DNA of 64,000 bases from Chloroflexota bacterium (GTDB lineage Bacteria > Chloroflexota > Anaerolineae > J102). The notes beneath the pieces are model-generated. The model searched no databases. It was not told where the DNA came from and was given only the letters and a program-made list of their open reading frames with translations. This document shows, in pieces, positions 16,440 through 25,245 of this stretch. Made by a program: the position numbers and the translations under genes. The stretch is taken from positions 1 to 64,000 of the forward strand of contig JAKOVD010000079.1 of NCBI GenBank assembly GCA_029782215.1, written 5' to 3'. Position 1 is the first letter of the stretch; each line of letters starts with the position of its first letter.

Positions 16440-17870
16440 ATGCTCTCGAACCCTACGCCGTCGCCGCCCGAAGAGGCCGCCAGACGTCTGCGGCAGCTTC
16501 CCCGCTATCTGGGCTTCGGCAAACGCCGGATCCAGATCGATGTCGAGGAGCAGTTCAGCGAAGCCTGGGTGCTTTTTGCCCTGTTGTTGACGGGTGTGGG
16601 CCTGATCTTCCACCTGGCGGCGTTGCTCACCATCGCCCTGGGCTTGCTGATCATCGCCCTCTGCAGTTGGCTTTGGAATCGTTTGGCTTTTTTCGGGTTG
16701 GAGTACCGGCGCGAATTCTCGGTACGCCGGGCGTTCGTGGGAGAGACAGTGCAACTGAGACTCTCCGTCGCCAACCACAAGCTTATGCCCGTCGCCTGGC
16801 TGCGCATCGCCGATGTGTTTCCTGTGGAACTACCGATGAGCGCCAGCGTCGTCAGGAGACATGACACCAACCAGGGCGAGCTCAGCAGCTTCTGGCATCT
16901 GCGCTGGCGCGAGCGGGCCGAGCGCAGCATCAATATCGAGGCCAACCAGCGGGGGTACTATCTCTTTGGCCCGGCGCAGCTCGAGACAGGCGACCTCTTC
17001 GGGCTCTTCCATTCCGTGCATCGCCTGGACGACGAGCAGGTGTTGATCGTCTATCCGCAGGTGCTGCCTTTGGCCAGCCTCGGCCTGCCCCTCAAGGAGC
17101 CCTTCGGCGAGCTGCGGACGCCCCGGTTCGTCTTCGAGGACCCGACGCGCACCGTCGGCGTCCGCGACTACCATCCCGAAGATGACATCCGCCAGGTCCA
17201 CTGGAAGGCTTCCGCCCGCCGCCAGCAACTGCAAACTCGTGTGCTGGAGCCGGCCAGCTCGCACAATCTGCTGGTGGTCGTCAATGTGGCGACGATGTCA
17301 CGCCATTGGCAGGGAATCCTGCCCGATCGCCTGGAGCGGGTGATCAGCGTCGCCGCTTCTCTCTGCTATTATGGCGTCGAGCAGCGCTGGTCCACCGGGC
17401 TGCTGGCCAACGGCGCCCTGCCCCGTTCTGACCAATCTCTCCGGCTCCTTCCCGGGCGCGCCCCCAGCCAGCTTCTCGTCATCCTCGAAGCCCTCGCCGC
17501 CGTCACGCCCTTCGTCACCGCGCCCATCGAGGAATTGATCGCCGTGGAAGCTCCCCGCTTGCCCTGGGGCAGCACGGTCGTCGTGGTCAGCGCCATCGTG
17601 ACCGAGGCCTTGGCTGCCACCTTACTCCATCTGCAGCACGTGGGACGTCGCGTCGCCCTGCTCAGCCTGGACCCCGATCCGTTGCCTTCCGCCCTGGACG
17701 GCATTCTGGTCTATCGCCTGCCCCAGGCGTCCTCCCCTGTGCTGGACCTGGGTGCTCCCATCGGAGGGGGCCATGTCCTCTCACAGCCAGTCCAGCGCCA
17801 GTGGGAGGCGATTCGTGAGGCAGGGGTGAACCTCCGCCAGCCCAAGGCTTCGCAATCCCATCGTTCCTGA
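16440..17870 (+). CDS. DUF58 domain protein
   Basis: A 476-residue protein with two membrane helices (about 38-80) and a C-terminal DUF58 region whose hallmark RDYHPEDDIRQVHWKASAR is at about 239-257. DUF58 proteins usually sit beside a MoxR ATPase and a transglutaminase-like membrane protein and have a von Willebrand-like fold. Here no MoxR gene is present; the neighbour downstream carries only the DUF4129-like part. The start is the ATG at 16440, immediately after the repeat; no strong ribosome site is visible because the repeat occupies the leader. Confidence 0.85.
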   Translation: MLSNPTPSPPEEAARRLRQLPRYLGFGKRRIQIDVEEQFSEAWVLFALLLTGVGLIFHLAALLTIALGLLIIALCSWLWNRLAFFGLEYRREFSVRRAFVGETVQLRLSVANHKLMPVAWLRIADVFPVELPMSASVVRRHDTNQGELSSFWHLRWRERAERSINIEANQRGYYLFGPAQLETGDLFGLFHSVHRLDDEQVLIVYPQVLPLASLGLPLKEPFGELRTPRFVFEDPTRTVGVRDYHPEDDIRQVHWKASARRQQLQTRVLEPASSHNLLVVVNVATMSRHWQGILPDRLERVISVAASLCYYGVEQRWSTGLLANGALPRSDQSLRLLPGRAPSQLLVILEALAAVTPFVTAPIEELIAVEAPRLPWGSTVVVVSAIVTEALAATLLHLQHVGRRVALLSLDPDPLPSALDGILVYRLPQASSPVLDLGAPIGGGHVLSQPVQRQWEAIREAGVNLRQPKASQSHRS

Positions 17871-17907
17871 CCGCTCCCGTCGCTTGCGCTTCGGGTCCAG
17901 AAATCCG

Positions 17908-19389
17908 ATGACCGGCCGTTTCCACCTGCTTCTGGGCAAAACCGGTGCCGCCTGGCTCGCACCGGTGCTTCTGTTCGCCCTGGCCGGCATGGAGATGTCG
18001 TGGTTCACCCCCCTCATCCTCAGCCTGCACCGCCACGGCTGGGAGACGGCGCCGGGCTGGTACCTGGTGGGATTGATCGCCGTCATGCTGGTGATGATGG
18101 CCATTGCCCGCATTCTGGCTGCCCGGCGGGTCGCCTCCCCTGCCTTCGAGCTGCTCGTCCTGGCGGCAATTCTCCTCACCAGCCTGGCCATCCTCCGCCT
18201 GTACGTCTTCCGCAGCGAGCCGTGGCTGAGCTTTGCCTGGCTCGGCCCCGCCTTTTTCACCTCCGACCCGCGACGCATCGACACCCTCCTGGTGCTGGTC
18301 ACGGTCGCCTATCTTTGGTGGCGTGGGGTGAGCTTCATGCAGCGCGAGGTGAGCTTTTTCGCCATCGGCCTGGACTTCCGCAAGGGTGTGCTCGGTTTGG
18401 CCGTTGGCGCCTGTCTCTATGAGGCGCTCACACCCCACTCCCCCGGCATCTTCATCTACGCCTTCTTCTTCTGCAGCCTGGTGGCGGTCGCCCTTGGCCG
18501 CATCGCCGACAAGGCAGCCACTGCCAGCAATCCCGGCGCTCCCCCCGGCGTCGGCTGGATGGGCATTGTCGCCGCCGGCAGCCTGGTCGTGGTCATGCTG
18601 GTCGCCCTGCTGGCTCCGCTGTGGAACATCAAGACCTTCGGGCGTTTGGGACGGCTTGTGGCGCCTGCCGCCGCTGCCCTGGGCGGTCTGGTGGGAGCTT
18701 TGTTCTTGTTCGTGCTCCGCCTTCTGGAGCCGGTGACGGCGGCGTTGGTCTCTTTACTGCGCCTCACCGTCGGCCCCCTGCTGGCCAGGCTTCGCCAGCA
18801 CCCTCCTGCCTTTCTCGAAACCCTCCAGGCCTACCTCTCGCAGCCGCCCCCCGCCCCGCAGACGGCGCCTGTTTGGATCGAACCCATGTTTCGTGTGGTG
18901 CTGCCCTGCACCATAGGGGTGATCGTCCTGCTCGCCCTGGTGCTCTGGCTGCAGAGGCGCCGCACCTTGTTTGGTCGCAGGCAGGAGAAAGAGCTTCGTA
19001 CACCGGTCGCAGGGCACGAGCGCGCCGGTCTTGACCGGCTGCTTGACCGCATGCGCGGCTTGACAGATCTCATCGGGCGCTTTGGCATCGGCCGCCGCTT
19101 CTATGCCGCCCTCTCTGTGCGTCATATCTATGCCAACGTCCAACACCTGGCGGCCGACCGGGGTTTCCCCCGGCAGAAGTCGGACACGCCCAACGACTAC
19201 CTGCCCACACTGGCGGCGGCCTTCCCTGGTCATGAAGCGGATGTCGCTCACATCACCAGCGTCTATAATGCTTACGAGTATGGCGACGTTCCCACCGACG
19301 CTGCCGAGCTTCGACGCCTCCACGACGCCTGGGAAGCGATCCGGCGTGATGCCGCCAACACGGCTGCCGGCGCTGCCGGACCCATCTGA
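17908..19389 (+). CDS. Membrane protein with DUF4129-like C-terminus
   Basis: A 493-residue protein with about eight or nine membrane helices, another helix near residue 340, and a C-terminal soluble segment (RFYAALSVRHIYANVQHLAA ... SDTPNDYLPTLAAAF ... ITSVYNAYEYGD) that matches the DUF4129 tail of TgpA-type transglutaminases. The transglutaminase core itself (Cys-His-Asp) is not visible, so this looks like a split version in which only the membrane part and tail remain. ATG at 17908 was preferred to a TTG eight codons upstream. It probably acts with the DUF58 protein, 37 bases away. Confidence 0.75.
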   Translation: MTGRFHLLLGKTGAAWLAPVLLFALAGMEMSWFTPLILSLHRHGWETAPGWYLVGLIAVMLVMMAIARILAARRVASPAFELLVLAAILLTSLAILRLYVFRSEPWLSFAWLGPAFFTSDPRRIDTLLVLVTVAYLWWRGVSFMQREVSFFAIGLDFRKGVLGLAVGACLYEALTPHSPGIFIYAFFFCSLVAVALGRIADKAATASNPGAPPGVGWMGIVAAGSLVVVMLVALLAPLWNIKTFGRLGRLVAPAAAALGGLVGALFLFVLRLLEPVTAALVSLLRLTVGPLLARLRQHPPAFLETLQAYLSQPPPAPQTAPVWIEPMFRVVLPCTIGVIVLLALVLWLQRRRTLFGRRQEKELRTPVAGHERAGLDRLLDRMRGLTDLIGRFGIGRRFYAALSVRHIYANVQHLAADRGFPRQKSDTPNDYLPTLAAAFPGHEADVAHITSVYNAYEYGDVPTDAAELRRLHDAWEAIRRDAANTAAGAAGPI

Positions 19390-19406
19390 GATGGCCCCCT
19401 GCCCGA

Positions 19407-20717
19407 ATGTCTGATCTCCAGGAACGCCTCGAAAGGCTGCGCCAGGCCGGTCGCTTGAAGCGACCGGCCCCATCTCCCGGCCCCCCGGAACCCACCGTGG
19501 CGTCGCTGGAGCCACCCCGCGCGCCCCGAACGACTCCGCCGCCTTACGCCCCCGGGCGCAACCTCGCCGACCTCCTCGAACTACCGGGGATGGAGCTGGT
19601 GCAGGAGCGGCGGGGCGCCTATCTGCTGCGCACCATGCGTTTTGAGCTGGGACACCAACAAGGCCATGCCGCCCTTGGCGATCTGCTCAACCTGCCCCCA
19701 GGCGCCACCGCCATCGCCGGCAAGGATGCCGGGCTGGAGGGGTTCGACTTCAGGCAGGCCGTCTTCCTGGACACGGAGACCTCCGGCCTGGCCGGGGGCG
19801 CCGGCACCATCGTCTTCCTGACCGGCGTCGGCCAGTTCGAGGGCGATCACTATGTCGTACGCCAGTACTTCGCCCGCACTCCCGCCGAAGAACCTGCCTA
19901 CCTCATGTCACTGGCCGACCACCTGGCTGCGGCGGCAGGCTACGTCAGCTTCAACGGCAAGGCCTTCGACCTGCCCCTGCTGCGCAGCCGGTTCATCATG
20001 GCCGGTCTGCGGCCCCCCGACCTGGTGCGGCCCCACCTGGACCTGCTGCATCCCGCCCGGCGGCTCTGGCGCAGCCGTCTCGGCGCCTGCAACTTCACGC
20101 ATCTGGAGACTGAGGTGCTTGGCTACCAGCGCAGCGGTGAGGATGTCCCCTCCTGGCTGATCCCCAGCCTGTGGTTCCGCTTCGCGGGCGGGGAGAACAA
20201 CGTGAACGACATGGCCCACGTCCTCTACCACAACCTCGAGGACATCGTCAGCATGGCGCCCCTGGCGCATGCAGTTTGCGGCGCCTTCGGCGGCGTGCTC
20301 GACCCTCATCCCCAGGACCTGCTCGCGATCGCCCAGGCGTATGCCAACCAGGGTCGCTGGGCCGATGCCGAAGCCGCGTATCGCCGCAGCCTGGCAGCTC
20401 CTCTGCCTGCTTCGCAGCGCAGCGGGGCGTTGGCGGGGTTGGCCAACGCCCTCAAACACCAGGAGCGCCAGGAGGAAGCGGCCCTCTGCTGGAGAGAACT
20501 GGCGGAGATGGAGCGGCCGCAAGAGGTCGAGGCCCACGTGGAGCTGGCCAAGTACCATGAGTGGCAGACCGGCGACCTGCAGGCGGCCCTGGAATGGACC
20601 ACCGGCGCTCTCAGCCGGGTGCTCGCCTGGCCCCCCGGCTATCAGCGCACGCGGGCGCTGAGCGAGCTGCGCCACCGCCAGGAACGCCTTCAGCGCAAAG
20701 CCGAATCCCGAGCGTGA
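19407..20717 (+). CDS. YprB-like RNase H-fold exonuclease with TPR-like tail
   Basis: A 436-residue protein. After a Pro-rich N-terminus, residues about 115-300 form an RNase H-like 3'-5' exonuclease domain: AVFLDTETSGLAGG (DxE motif), YVSFNGKAFDLPLLRSR, and YHNLEDIVSMAPL with the last acidic residue. Residues about 300-410 have TPR-like helices (ALAIAQAYANQGRWADAEAAYRRSL). The pattern matches the YprB/'ribonuclease H-like' group often annotated as an exonuclease. Nucleic-acid processing is likely; the substrate is unknown. It is 17 bases after the DUF4129 gene. Confidence 0.8.
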   Translation: MSDLQERLERLRQAGRLKRPAPSPGPPEPTVASLEPPRAPRTTPPPYAPGRNLADLLELPGMELVQERRGAYLLRTMRFELGHQQGHAALGDLLNLPPGATAIAGKDAGLEGFDFRQAVFLDTETSGLAGGAGTIVFLTGVGQFEGDHYVVRQYFARTPAEEPAYLMSLADHLAAAAGYVSFNGKAFDLPLLRSRFIMAGLRPPDLVRPHLDLLHPARRLWRSRLGACNFTHLETEVLGYQRSGEDVPSWLIPSLWFRFAGGENNVNDMAHVLYHNLEDIVSMAPLAHAVCGAFGGVLDPHPQDLLAIAQAYANQGRWADAEAAYRRSLAAPLPASQRSGALAGLANALKHQERQEEAALCWRELAEMERPQEVEAHVELAKYHEWQTGDLQAALEWTTGALSRVLAWPPGYQRTRALSELRHRQERLQRKAESRA

Positions 20718-20832
20718 GCCAGGGGCCGCGCGGGAGACCCCGGCGATCACCTGCGGCCATCCTCAGCCTGGGAACCGGCGTCATGGGTCCGGCGTCATAG
20801 GGGGCAACACACGCCAATCAGGAGACATGATC

Positions 20833-21627
20833 ATGCACAGACCCCTTTCCTCCCTCGTCGTCGCAGTCACCGCTGCCGCCTTCCTTCTGGCCGCGGCGGC
20901 GTGCAGCGCCCCGCCAGCCCCGGTAGCGGCGGCCAGCAGCGCCCCCGCTGCCAGCGCCTCCACCACGCGCCTGGCCCAGGTTGCCGGGAGCAGCGACTCG
21001 CTGCCGGCCACAATTTCTGTCAACGGCGTCGGCGCCGTCAGCGCCGCGCCCGATGTCGCCTACGTCCAGCTCGGCGTCGAAACCATCAACGCCGACCCCG
21101 CCGCCGCGGTCAAGGAAAGCACTGACAAGATGGCCGCAGTCATGGCCGCCCTCGCAGCCCAAGGCATCCCCGCCGAGGCGATCCAGACCGTCAGCTACGA
21201 CATGACGCTGGAACAGGTCCCCAACCAGGACGGCCAGCCCAGCGGCGAGATCCGCTACCATGTCGGCAACATCGTGCGCATCAAAGTGACTGACCTGAGC
21301 AAGACCGCCGCTGTGTTGTCAACGGCGCTCGAAGCCGGCGCCAACACCGTCAGTGGCGTCGAATTCGGCGTCCTGGACCCCGTGGCGCTGCAGGTGCAGG
21401 CTCGCGACAAGGCCATCGCCGATGCCCAGGCCAAAGCAACGCAGTTGGCCAACGGCTTCGGCGCCAAGTTGGGCCCCATTCACAACGTCAATGAGTTCAG
21501 CGGTCCCATGCCCACGGCTGCCCGTTTCGACACCAGCGCAGCCGTTGCCAATGCCGCCGTGCCCGTCTCGCCTGGCCAGCTCACCGTCACGATCGAGGTG
21601 CAGGCCACTTACGACATTGCCCGTTAG
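20833..21627 (+). CDS. SIMPL-domain (DUF541) lipoprotein
   Basis: A 264-residue predicted lipoprotein: hydrophobic leader with lipobox AAAC (Cys24), an Ala/Ser/Pro linker, then a SIMPL domain from about residue 60 (ISVNGVGAVSAAPDVAYVQL, YDMTLEQVPNQ, VGNIVRIKVTDLSKTAAVL, QARDKAIADAQAKATQLANG). SIMPL proteins are periplasmic or surface proteins of poorly known function. The ATG at 20833 has GGAG eight bases upstream and is preferred to the ATG at 20827, which is only two bases from it. A terminator follows. Confidence 0.85.
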   Translation: MHRPLSSLVVAVTAAAFLLAAAACSAPPAPVAAASSAPAASASTTRLAQVAGSSDSLPATISVNGVGAVSAAPDVAYVQLGVETINADPAAAVKESTDKMAAVMAALAAQGIPAEAIQTVSYDMTLEQVPNQDGQPSGEIRYHVGNIVRIKVTDLSKTAAVLSTALEAGANTVSGVEFGVLDPVALQVQARDKAIADAQAKATQLANGFGAKLGPIHNVNEFSGPMPTAARFDTSAAVANAAVPVSPGQLTVTIEVQATYDIAR

Positions 21628-21661
21628 CGTCAGGCTCGCCCCGATCTTCCCCTCTGTCAAG

Positions 21662-21696
21662 AAGCAGCCGGCGGAGCGCCTCCACCGGCTGCTTTT
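21662..21696. terminator. Bidirectional intrinsic terminator
   Basis: AAGCAGCCGG (21662-21671) pairs with CCGGCTGCTT (21685-21694) followed by TTTT on the plus strand; on the minus strand the same stem ends in TTCTT. It separates the convergent SIMPL and NYN genes. Confidence 0.8.
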
Positions 21697-21713
21697 CTGT
21701 TTGGCAGCGGGCT

Positions 21714-23681
21714 TCAGCTTGTCGCCATCAGGTCCACGATGCGCTCGGCGACGGCCAGGGCTACCGGCTGATCGGCGTTGTTGTGCCGGATTTGCTCCAC
21801 CACCCGGCGCAGCACGTCCGCGTTGACAGTGGCCAGCGCCTGCGTGCGCTCTTCCCAGCGGGTGCGCAGTTCCGGGTTCTCGTGCGTGGCGGCCAGCACC
21901 GCGATCTGCGCCGGCGAAGCGGTGCTCAGGTTCCATTCGGACATGTTGATCCCCAGCTCGCGCCCGGCATTGGCCCAGTAGTACGAGAGCATCGGATTCA
22001 TCAAACCCCGCATGCGGCCCCACAGGGGATCATCTTCCTGCACCAGTGCAAAGAACGCCAGGTAGTAGGGCCGGGCAGCGCCGTAATTGCGCTCCACTTG
22101 TGACAGCTCACCAGCGCGCACCGAGGCGTAGGAGGCCATAAACCAGCGCAGATCTTCCAGGGTGGCGCCCGGCTCGTTGCCTTCCACGGCATCCCACTGC
22201 AGCCGGCAGGCGTAGAGATAGCTGCGCGACGAAGCTGAAAAATCCTGCGATCGCTGGATCATCGCCCGCTTTGCCAGCATCTGCGCCGTGTCGGGACCAC
22301 TGGGCAGGTTGTCGGGCAGCTGCACCTGTTCGATATCACGCACCAGGCGCTGCAGGGCCGGCTCGTCCAGGAAGGGAATCGCCGTCCGCCCGGCCAAACG
22401 GTACCGGTCCTCATCGCGCACGATCAGGTGGCGGTGTTCCAGGTCGTCAAGGAGCGCCTGGATGTAGTCAACCTGGTCCCGATCGTTGACCAGCACCGCC
22501 GCCATATCGCTCAGATTGATTTCAATCCCGGCATGGATAGCGGCATAGATGAAGCCGGATTCCGCCCGCTGCACAAAGTCAGCCTCGCTCTCGATGCCAG
22601 GGGCCAACGACACCGGCACCCGGACCGACGCCAGTTGGTCTCCATAGTCAAAGGCCCGCTGCCGAAAGCCCATCTGCCAGATGTGCCGCAGCATCGTCTT
22701 GCTGCGGCTGAGGCCCAGGGCGTCGTAGCGCTCACGCAGTTCTTCCAGGAGGGTGTCGGTCGTATACACGGCCGGCTTTTCACGCAGGGCGCGGTAAATG
22801 TCGCGCAGGACATCCCGGCGCGTGGCAAAATCCGAAGAAGTCATCTTCAGCCGGCTGAAGATCTGCCGGTACTGCTGTTCCAGCGACTGCTCGCTCAGAC
22901 CTGTCTCATCCTCCACCGGCGTCATCACCGAGTGTCTGGCCATGTCCAGGTCGCTTTGGGCCACGAAACCCTTGGGCGCCACGTAGAGCTGCAGGTCGCG
23001 GACGTACAGGTCGATGAATTCCGTGTTCGCCTCCAGCCAGGTCTTGAACTGCGAGTAGCCGAAGTTGGCCTCATTGAAGGTGGAATCCATCGACAACATC
23101 GTCTGCTTCAGCTTTGCAGCCAAGACAGGCACCTCCCCGCGCTGGCCGTGGGCCTGCAGCGCTTTGGCAAGCAGGGTGCGCGCCGCTTCCAGGTCGCTGC
23201 TGCTGCGCTCGGTGACATCCGACGTGTCGCCCAGGAGGGTTTCCAGGTAGATGAACTCATCGCACGATTTCACCAGCAATTGGTGCGTGATGTTGCGGGG
23301 ACCAATGCCCAGGGTGTACTTTCCGTACTCTCGCAGCTTGCTGACAAGGGCGCCAAAGTCACTGTCGCCGGAGATGATGACGATCGTATGCACATGCTGC
23401 CGGGTCATGGCCACTTCCAGGGCATCCACAGCCATGCGGATGTCGGCGCGATTCTTGCCCGCGCGTACGCTGTACATCTGAATCAGGTCGATGGCGTTTT
23501 CCATCAGCTCGTCGCGATAGTGCGTGTACCGTCCCCAGTCGGCATAGGCGCGTTTCGTCACCACGGGACCGCGGCTCTGCAGGTACTCCATCACCGGCGT
23601 GATCTCAAAATCGAGAAACACGTCCTCCGCCCAACGCGCAACATTCTCGAAATCAATGAAGACAGCAAGCTGCTCAGGCAT
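21714..23681 (-). CDS. NYN-LOTUS putative ribonuclease
   Basis: A 655-residue protein. Residues 1-150 form a NYN (PIN-like) nuclease domain with all expected acidic motifs: AVFIDFENVAR, NRADIRMAVDALEVA and IISGDSDFGALVSKL. It is followed by an OST-HTH/LOTUS-type winged helix (about 165-250: EVPVLAAKLKQTM...FGYSQFKTWLE) and at least one further winged-helix-like region (about 265-380). The remaining 270 residues are helical and unassigned. Such proteins bind structured RNA or G-quadruplexes and cleave RNA. GGGAGG lies seven bases before the ATG at 23681; a longer reading would cover the promoter. It is much longer than most NYN-LOTUS proteins. Confidence 0.85.
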   Translation of the reverse strand: MPEQLAVFIDFENVARWAEDVFLDFEITPVMEYLQSRGPVVTKRAYADWGRYTHYRDELMENAIDLIQMYSVRAGKNRADIRMAVDALEVAMTRQHVHTIVIISGDSDFGALVSKLREYGKYTLGIGPRNITHQLLVKSCDEFIYLETLLGDTSDVTERSSSDLEAARTLLAKALQAHGQRGEVPVLAAKLKQTMLSMDSTFNEANFGYSQFKTWLEANTEFIDLYVRDLQLYVAPKGFVAQSDLDMARHSVMTPVEDETGLSEQSLEQQYRQIFSRLKMTSSDFATRRDVLRDIYRALREKPAVYTTDTLLEELRERYDALGLSRSKTMLRHIWQMGFRQRAFDYGDQLASVRVPVSLAPGIESEADFVQRAESGFIYAAIHAGIEINLSDMAAVLVNDRDQVDYIQALLDDLEHRHLIVRDEDRYRLAGRTAIPFLDEPALQRLVRDIEQVQLPDNLPSGPDTAQMLAKRAMIQRSQDFSASSRSYLYACRLQWDAVEGNEPGATLEDLRWFMASYASVRAGELSQVERNYGAARPYYLAFFALVQEDDPLWGRMRGLMNPMLSYYWANAGRELGINMSEWNLSTASPAQIAVLAATHENPELRTRWEERTQALATVNADVLRRVVEQIRHNNADQPVALAVAERIVDLMATS

Positions 23682-23868
23682 TTGAGCCTCCCTTGTCAAA
23701 GTAAGGCATGGTAGCCAACGCTGCGACCATCTAATCCCAGCGGGCTGGCGGCTAGCTTCGTCATCCACTAACAAGCGGCTCGACGATAGGTCGAAGACAA
23801 AGCCTTTGGTTGATCGTGAGGGTGTGCTTCCGGACGGCTGCTGCTGCGTCCTGAAGGAAAACACCCTG

Positions 23869-23897
23869 ACTGTATGAGAAACCGGTTTGGGTGTCAA
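23869..23897 (-). promoter_or_regulatory. Promoter of the NYN-LOTUS gene
   Basis: On the minus strand TTGACA (23897-23892) and TACAGT (23874-23869) are 17 bases apart. The implied untranslated leader is about 180 bases. It overlaps the opposing promoter at 23887-23915. Confidence 0.65.
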
Positions 23898-23915
23898 GTA
23901 ACGCTGTGATACAGT
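23887..23915 (+). promoter_or_regulatory. Possible promoter of the CDP-alcohol phosphatidyltransferase gene
   Basis: TTGGGT (23887-23892) and TACAGT (23910-23915) are separated by 17 bases. Its -35 box shares bases with the -35 of the minus-strand promoter, so the two polymerases would compete. Confidence 0.45.
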
Positions 23916-23970
23916 GCTTTCGCCCGGAGGGAACCAGACGTCGGCTCACACTGACTCCTTTGCCGCTTCT

Positions 23971-25245
23971 ATGATGACCAGGAATCCGTTGTTGGAGCCC
24001 CCGCTTAGCACCCCCGATGAGAATCGGATCGTGCTTGCCCGCCTGCAGCGCGAGTGGCTGATCGCGGCCGAGTTGTACGGGGTGGCGCTGGTGCTTGGGT
24101 TCCTCCTGCTCCGCACGCAGTGGGCGACGGCAACCGTACTGCGCTGGGGCTTGCTGGCTCTGCTCGTCCAGGCCGAAGTGCTGCGCGTGCTCCGCCGCAG
24201 CTTTCCCCTGCATCACCGTCATGGCGACGACCGCCTGCTGCCAAGCCTGGGGATGGGCACGGCCTTGACGCTTGTGCGCGGGGGAGCAGTGGGGCTGCTG
24301 GCCGGTTTCCTTCTGACGCCATGGCCCGCCGGGCTGCTGGCCTGGCTCCCGGCTGCCCTCTTCACTCTGGCCGCCATCACCGATGTCCTGGATGGCTATG
24401 TCGCCCGTGTCACCCGGTATGATACGCCCTTGGGCGAGGCCCTGGACATGGAGATCGATGGCCTGGGGATGCTCATTGTGGTGGGCGTCGCCATCCATTT
24501 CGGGCAGTTGCCGATCTGGTTTGTCATCATCGGCCTGGCTCGCTATGCCTTCGTCCTGGGCATCACCGCCCGCCAGTGGCTGGGCAAACCCGTCCATGAC
24601 CTGACGCCAAGCCGGACGCGCCGCCTGCTCGCCAGCCAGGTCATGGCCTTTATGAGCGTGGCCTTGTGGCCGATCGCGCCTCGCCCGCTCCTTGTAGTCG
24701 CCGGCGTCGTTCTCGGCATCCCCTTCCTGGCCGGCTTTCTGCGCGATTGGTTGGTGGTGAGCGGCGCCGTCGACCCGCGCTCACCCCGCTACCAGGCCTT
24801 GCTGCAGCGCGCCGGTACCCTGCTGATGCGCCAGGCGCCCGTCGCCGTGCGGCTGGTGGCGGCTGCCTCGGCCTGGGTGCTGGCGGGCCATCTGCTGTTC
24901 CGCTTCGCTGACAGCGCCGCCGCCTTTGCTGCCGCCGGCTTCCCCTTGTCCGCGGTGGTCACGGCGCTCTTCATTGCCCTCTCCGCGGGCAGCGGCGTTG
25001 CCTTGGCGCTGGGCATCGCCGGACGGATCTTCGCCGTCCTGTTGATCGCCGTCGCCCTGTTCACGTTCAACGCCCAGGGTCCCTGGCCGGAAACGGCGTC
25101 CGCCGTCGCCGCCAGCGTCTATTTGCTTATCTTCGGCACCGGCTCGCACTCGCTCTGGCGTCTTGACGATCGCGTGTTCTACCAGCGCGCTGGTGAGGGG
25201 CAGCCTCCCGCCGCACCCTCCCCGCCGGACGATCCTGCCGCGTGA
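23971..25245 (+). CDS. CDP-alcohol phosphatidyltransferase family membrane protein
   Basis: A 424-residue membrane protein. The complete catalytic motif D-x2-DG-x2-AR-x8-G-x3-D-x3-D is present as DVLDGYVARVTRYDTPLG then EALDMEID (about 140-165). Enzymes of this family join a CDP-activated lipid to an alcohol (or vice versa) in phospholipid synthesis. It is twice the usual length: about ten membrane helices, with an additional DoxX-like helical half after the catalytic part (from about residue 290). ATG at 23971 or the next codon starts the protein. The following flippase-like gene overlaps its stop by four bases (GTGA), so the two are a unit and may make and move one lipid. Confidence 0.85.
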   Translation: MMTRNPLLEPPLSTPDENRIVLARLQREWLIAAELYGVALVLGFLLLRTQWATATVLRWGLLALLVQAEVLRVLRRSFPLHHRHGDDRLLPSLGMGTALTLVRGGAVGLLAGFLLTPWPAGLLAWLPAALFTLAAITDVLDGYVARVTRYDTPLGEALDMEIDGLGMLIVVGVAIHFGQLPIWFVIIGLARYAFVLGITARQWLGKPVHDLTPSRTRRLLASQVMAFMSVALWPIAPRPLLVVAGVVLGIPFLAGFLRDWLVVSGAVDPRSPRYQALLQRAGTLLMRQAPVAVRLVAAASAWVLAGHLLFRFADSAAAFAAAGFPLSAVVTALFIALSAGSGVALALGIAGRIFAVLLIAVALFTFNAQGPWPETASAVAASVYLLIFGTGSHSLWRLDDRVFYQRAGEGQPPAAPSPPDDPAA

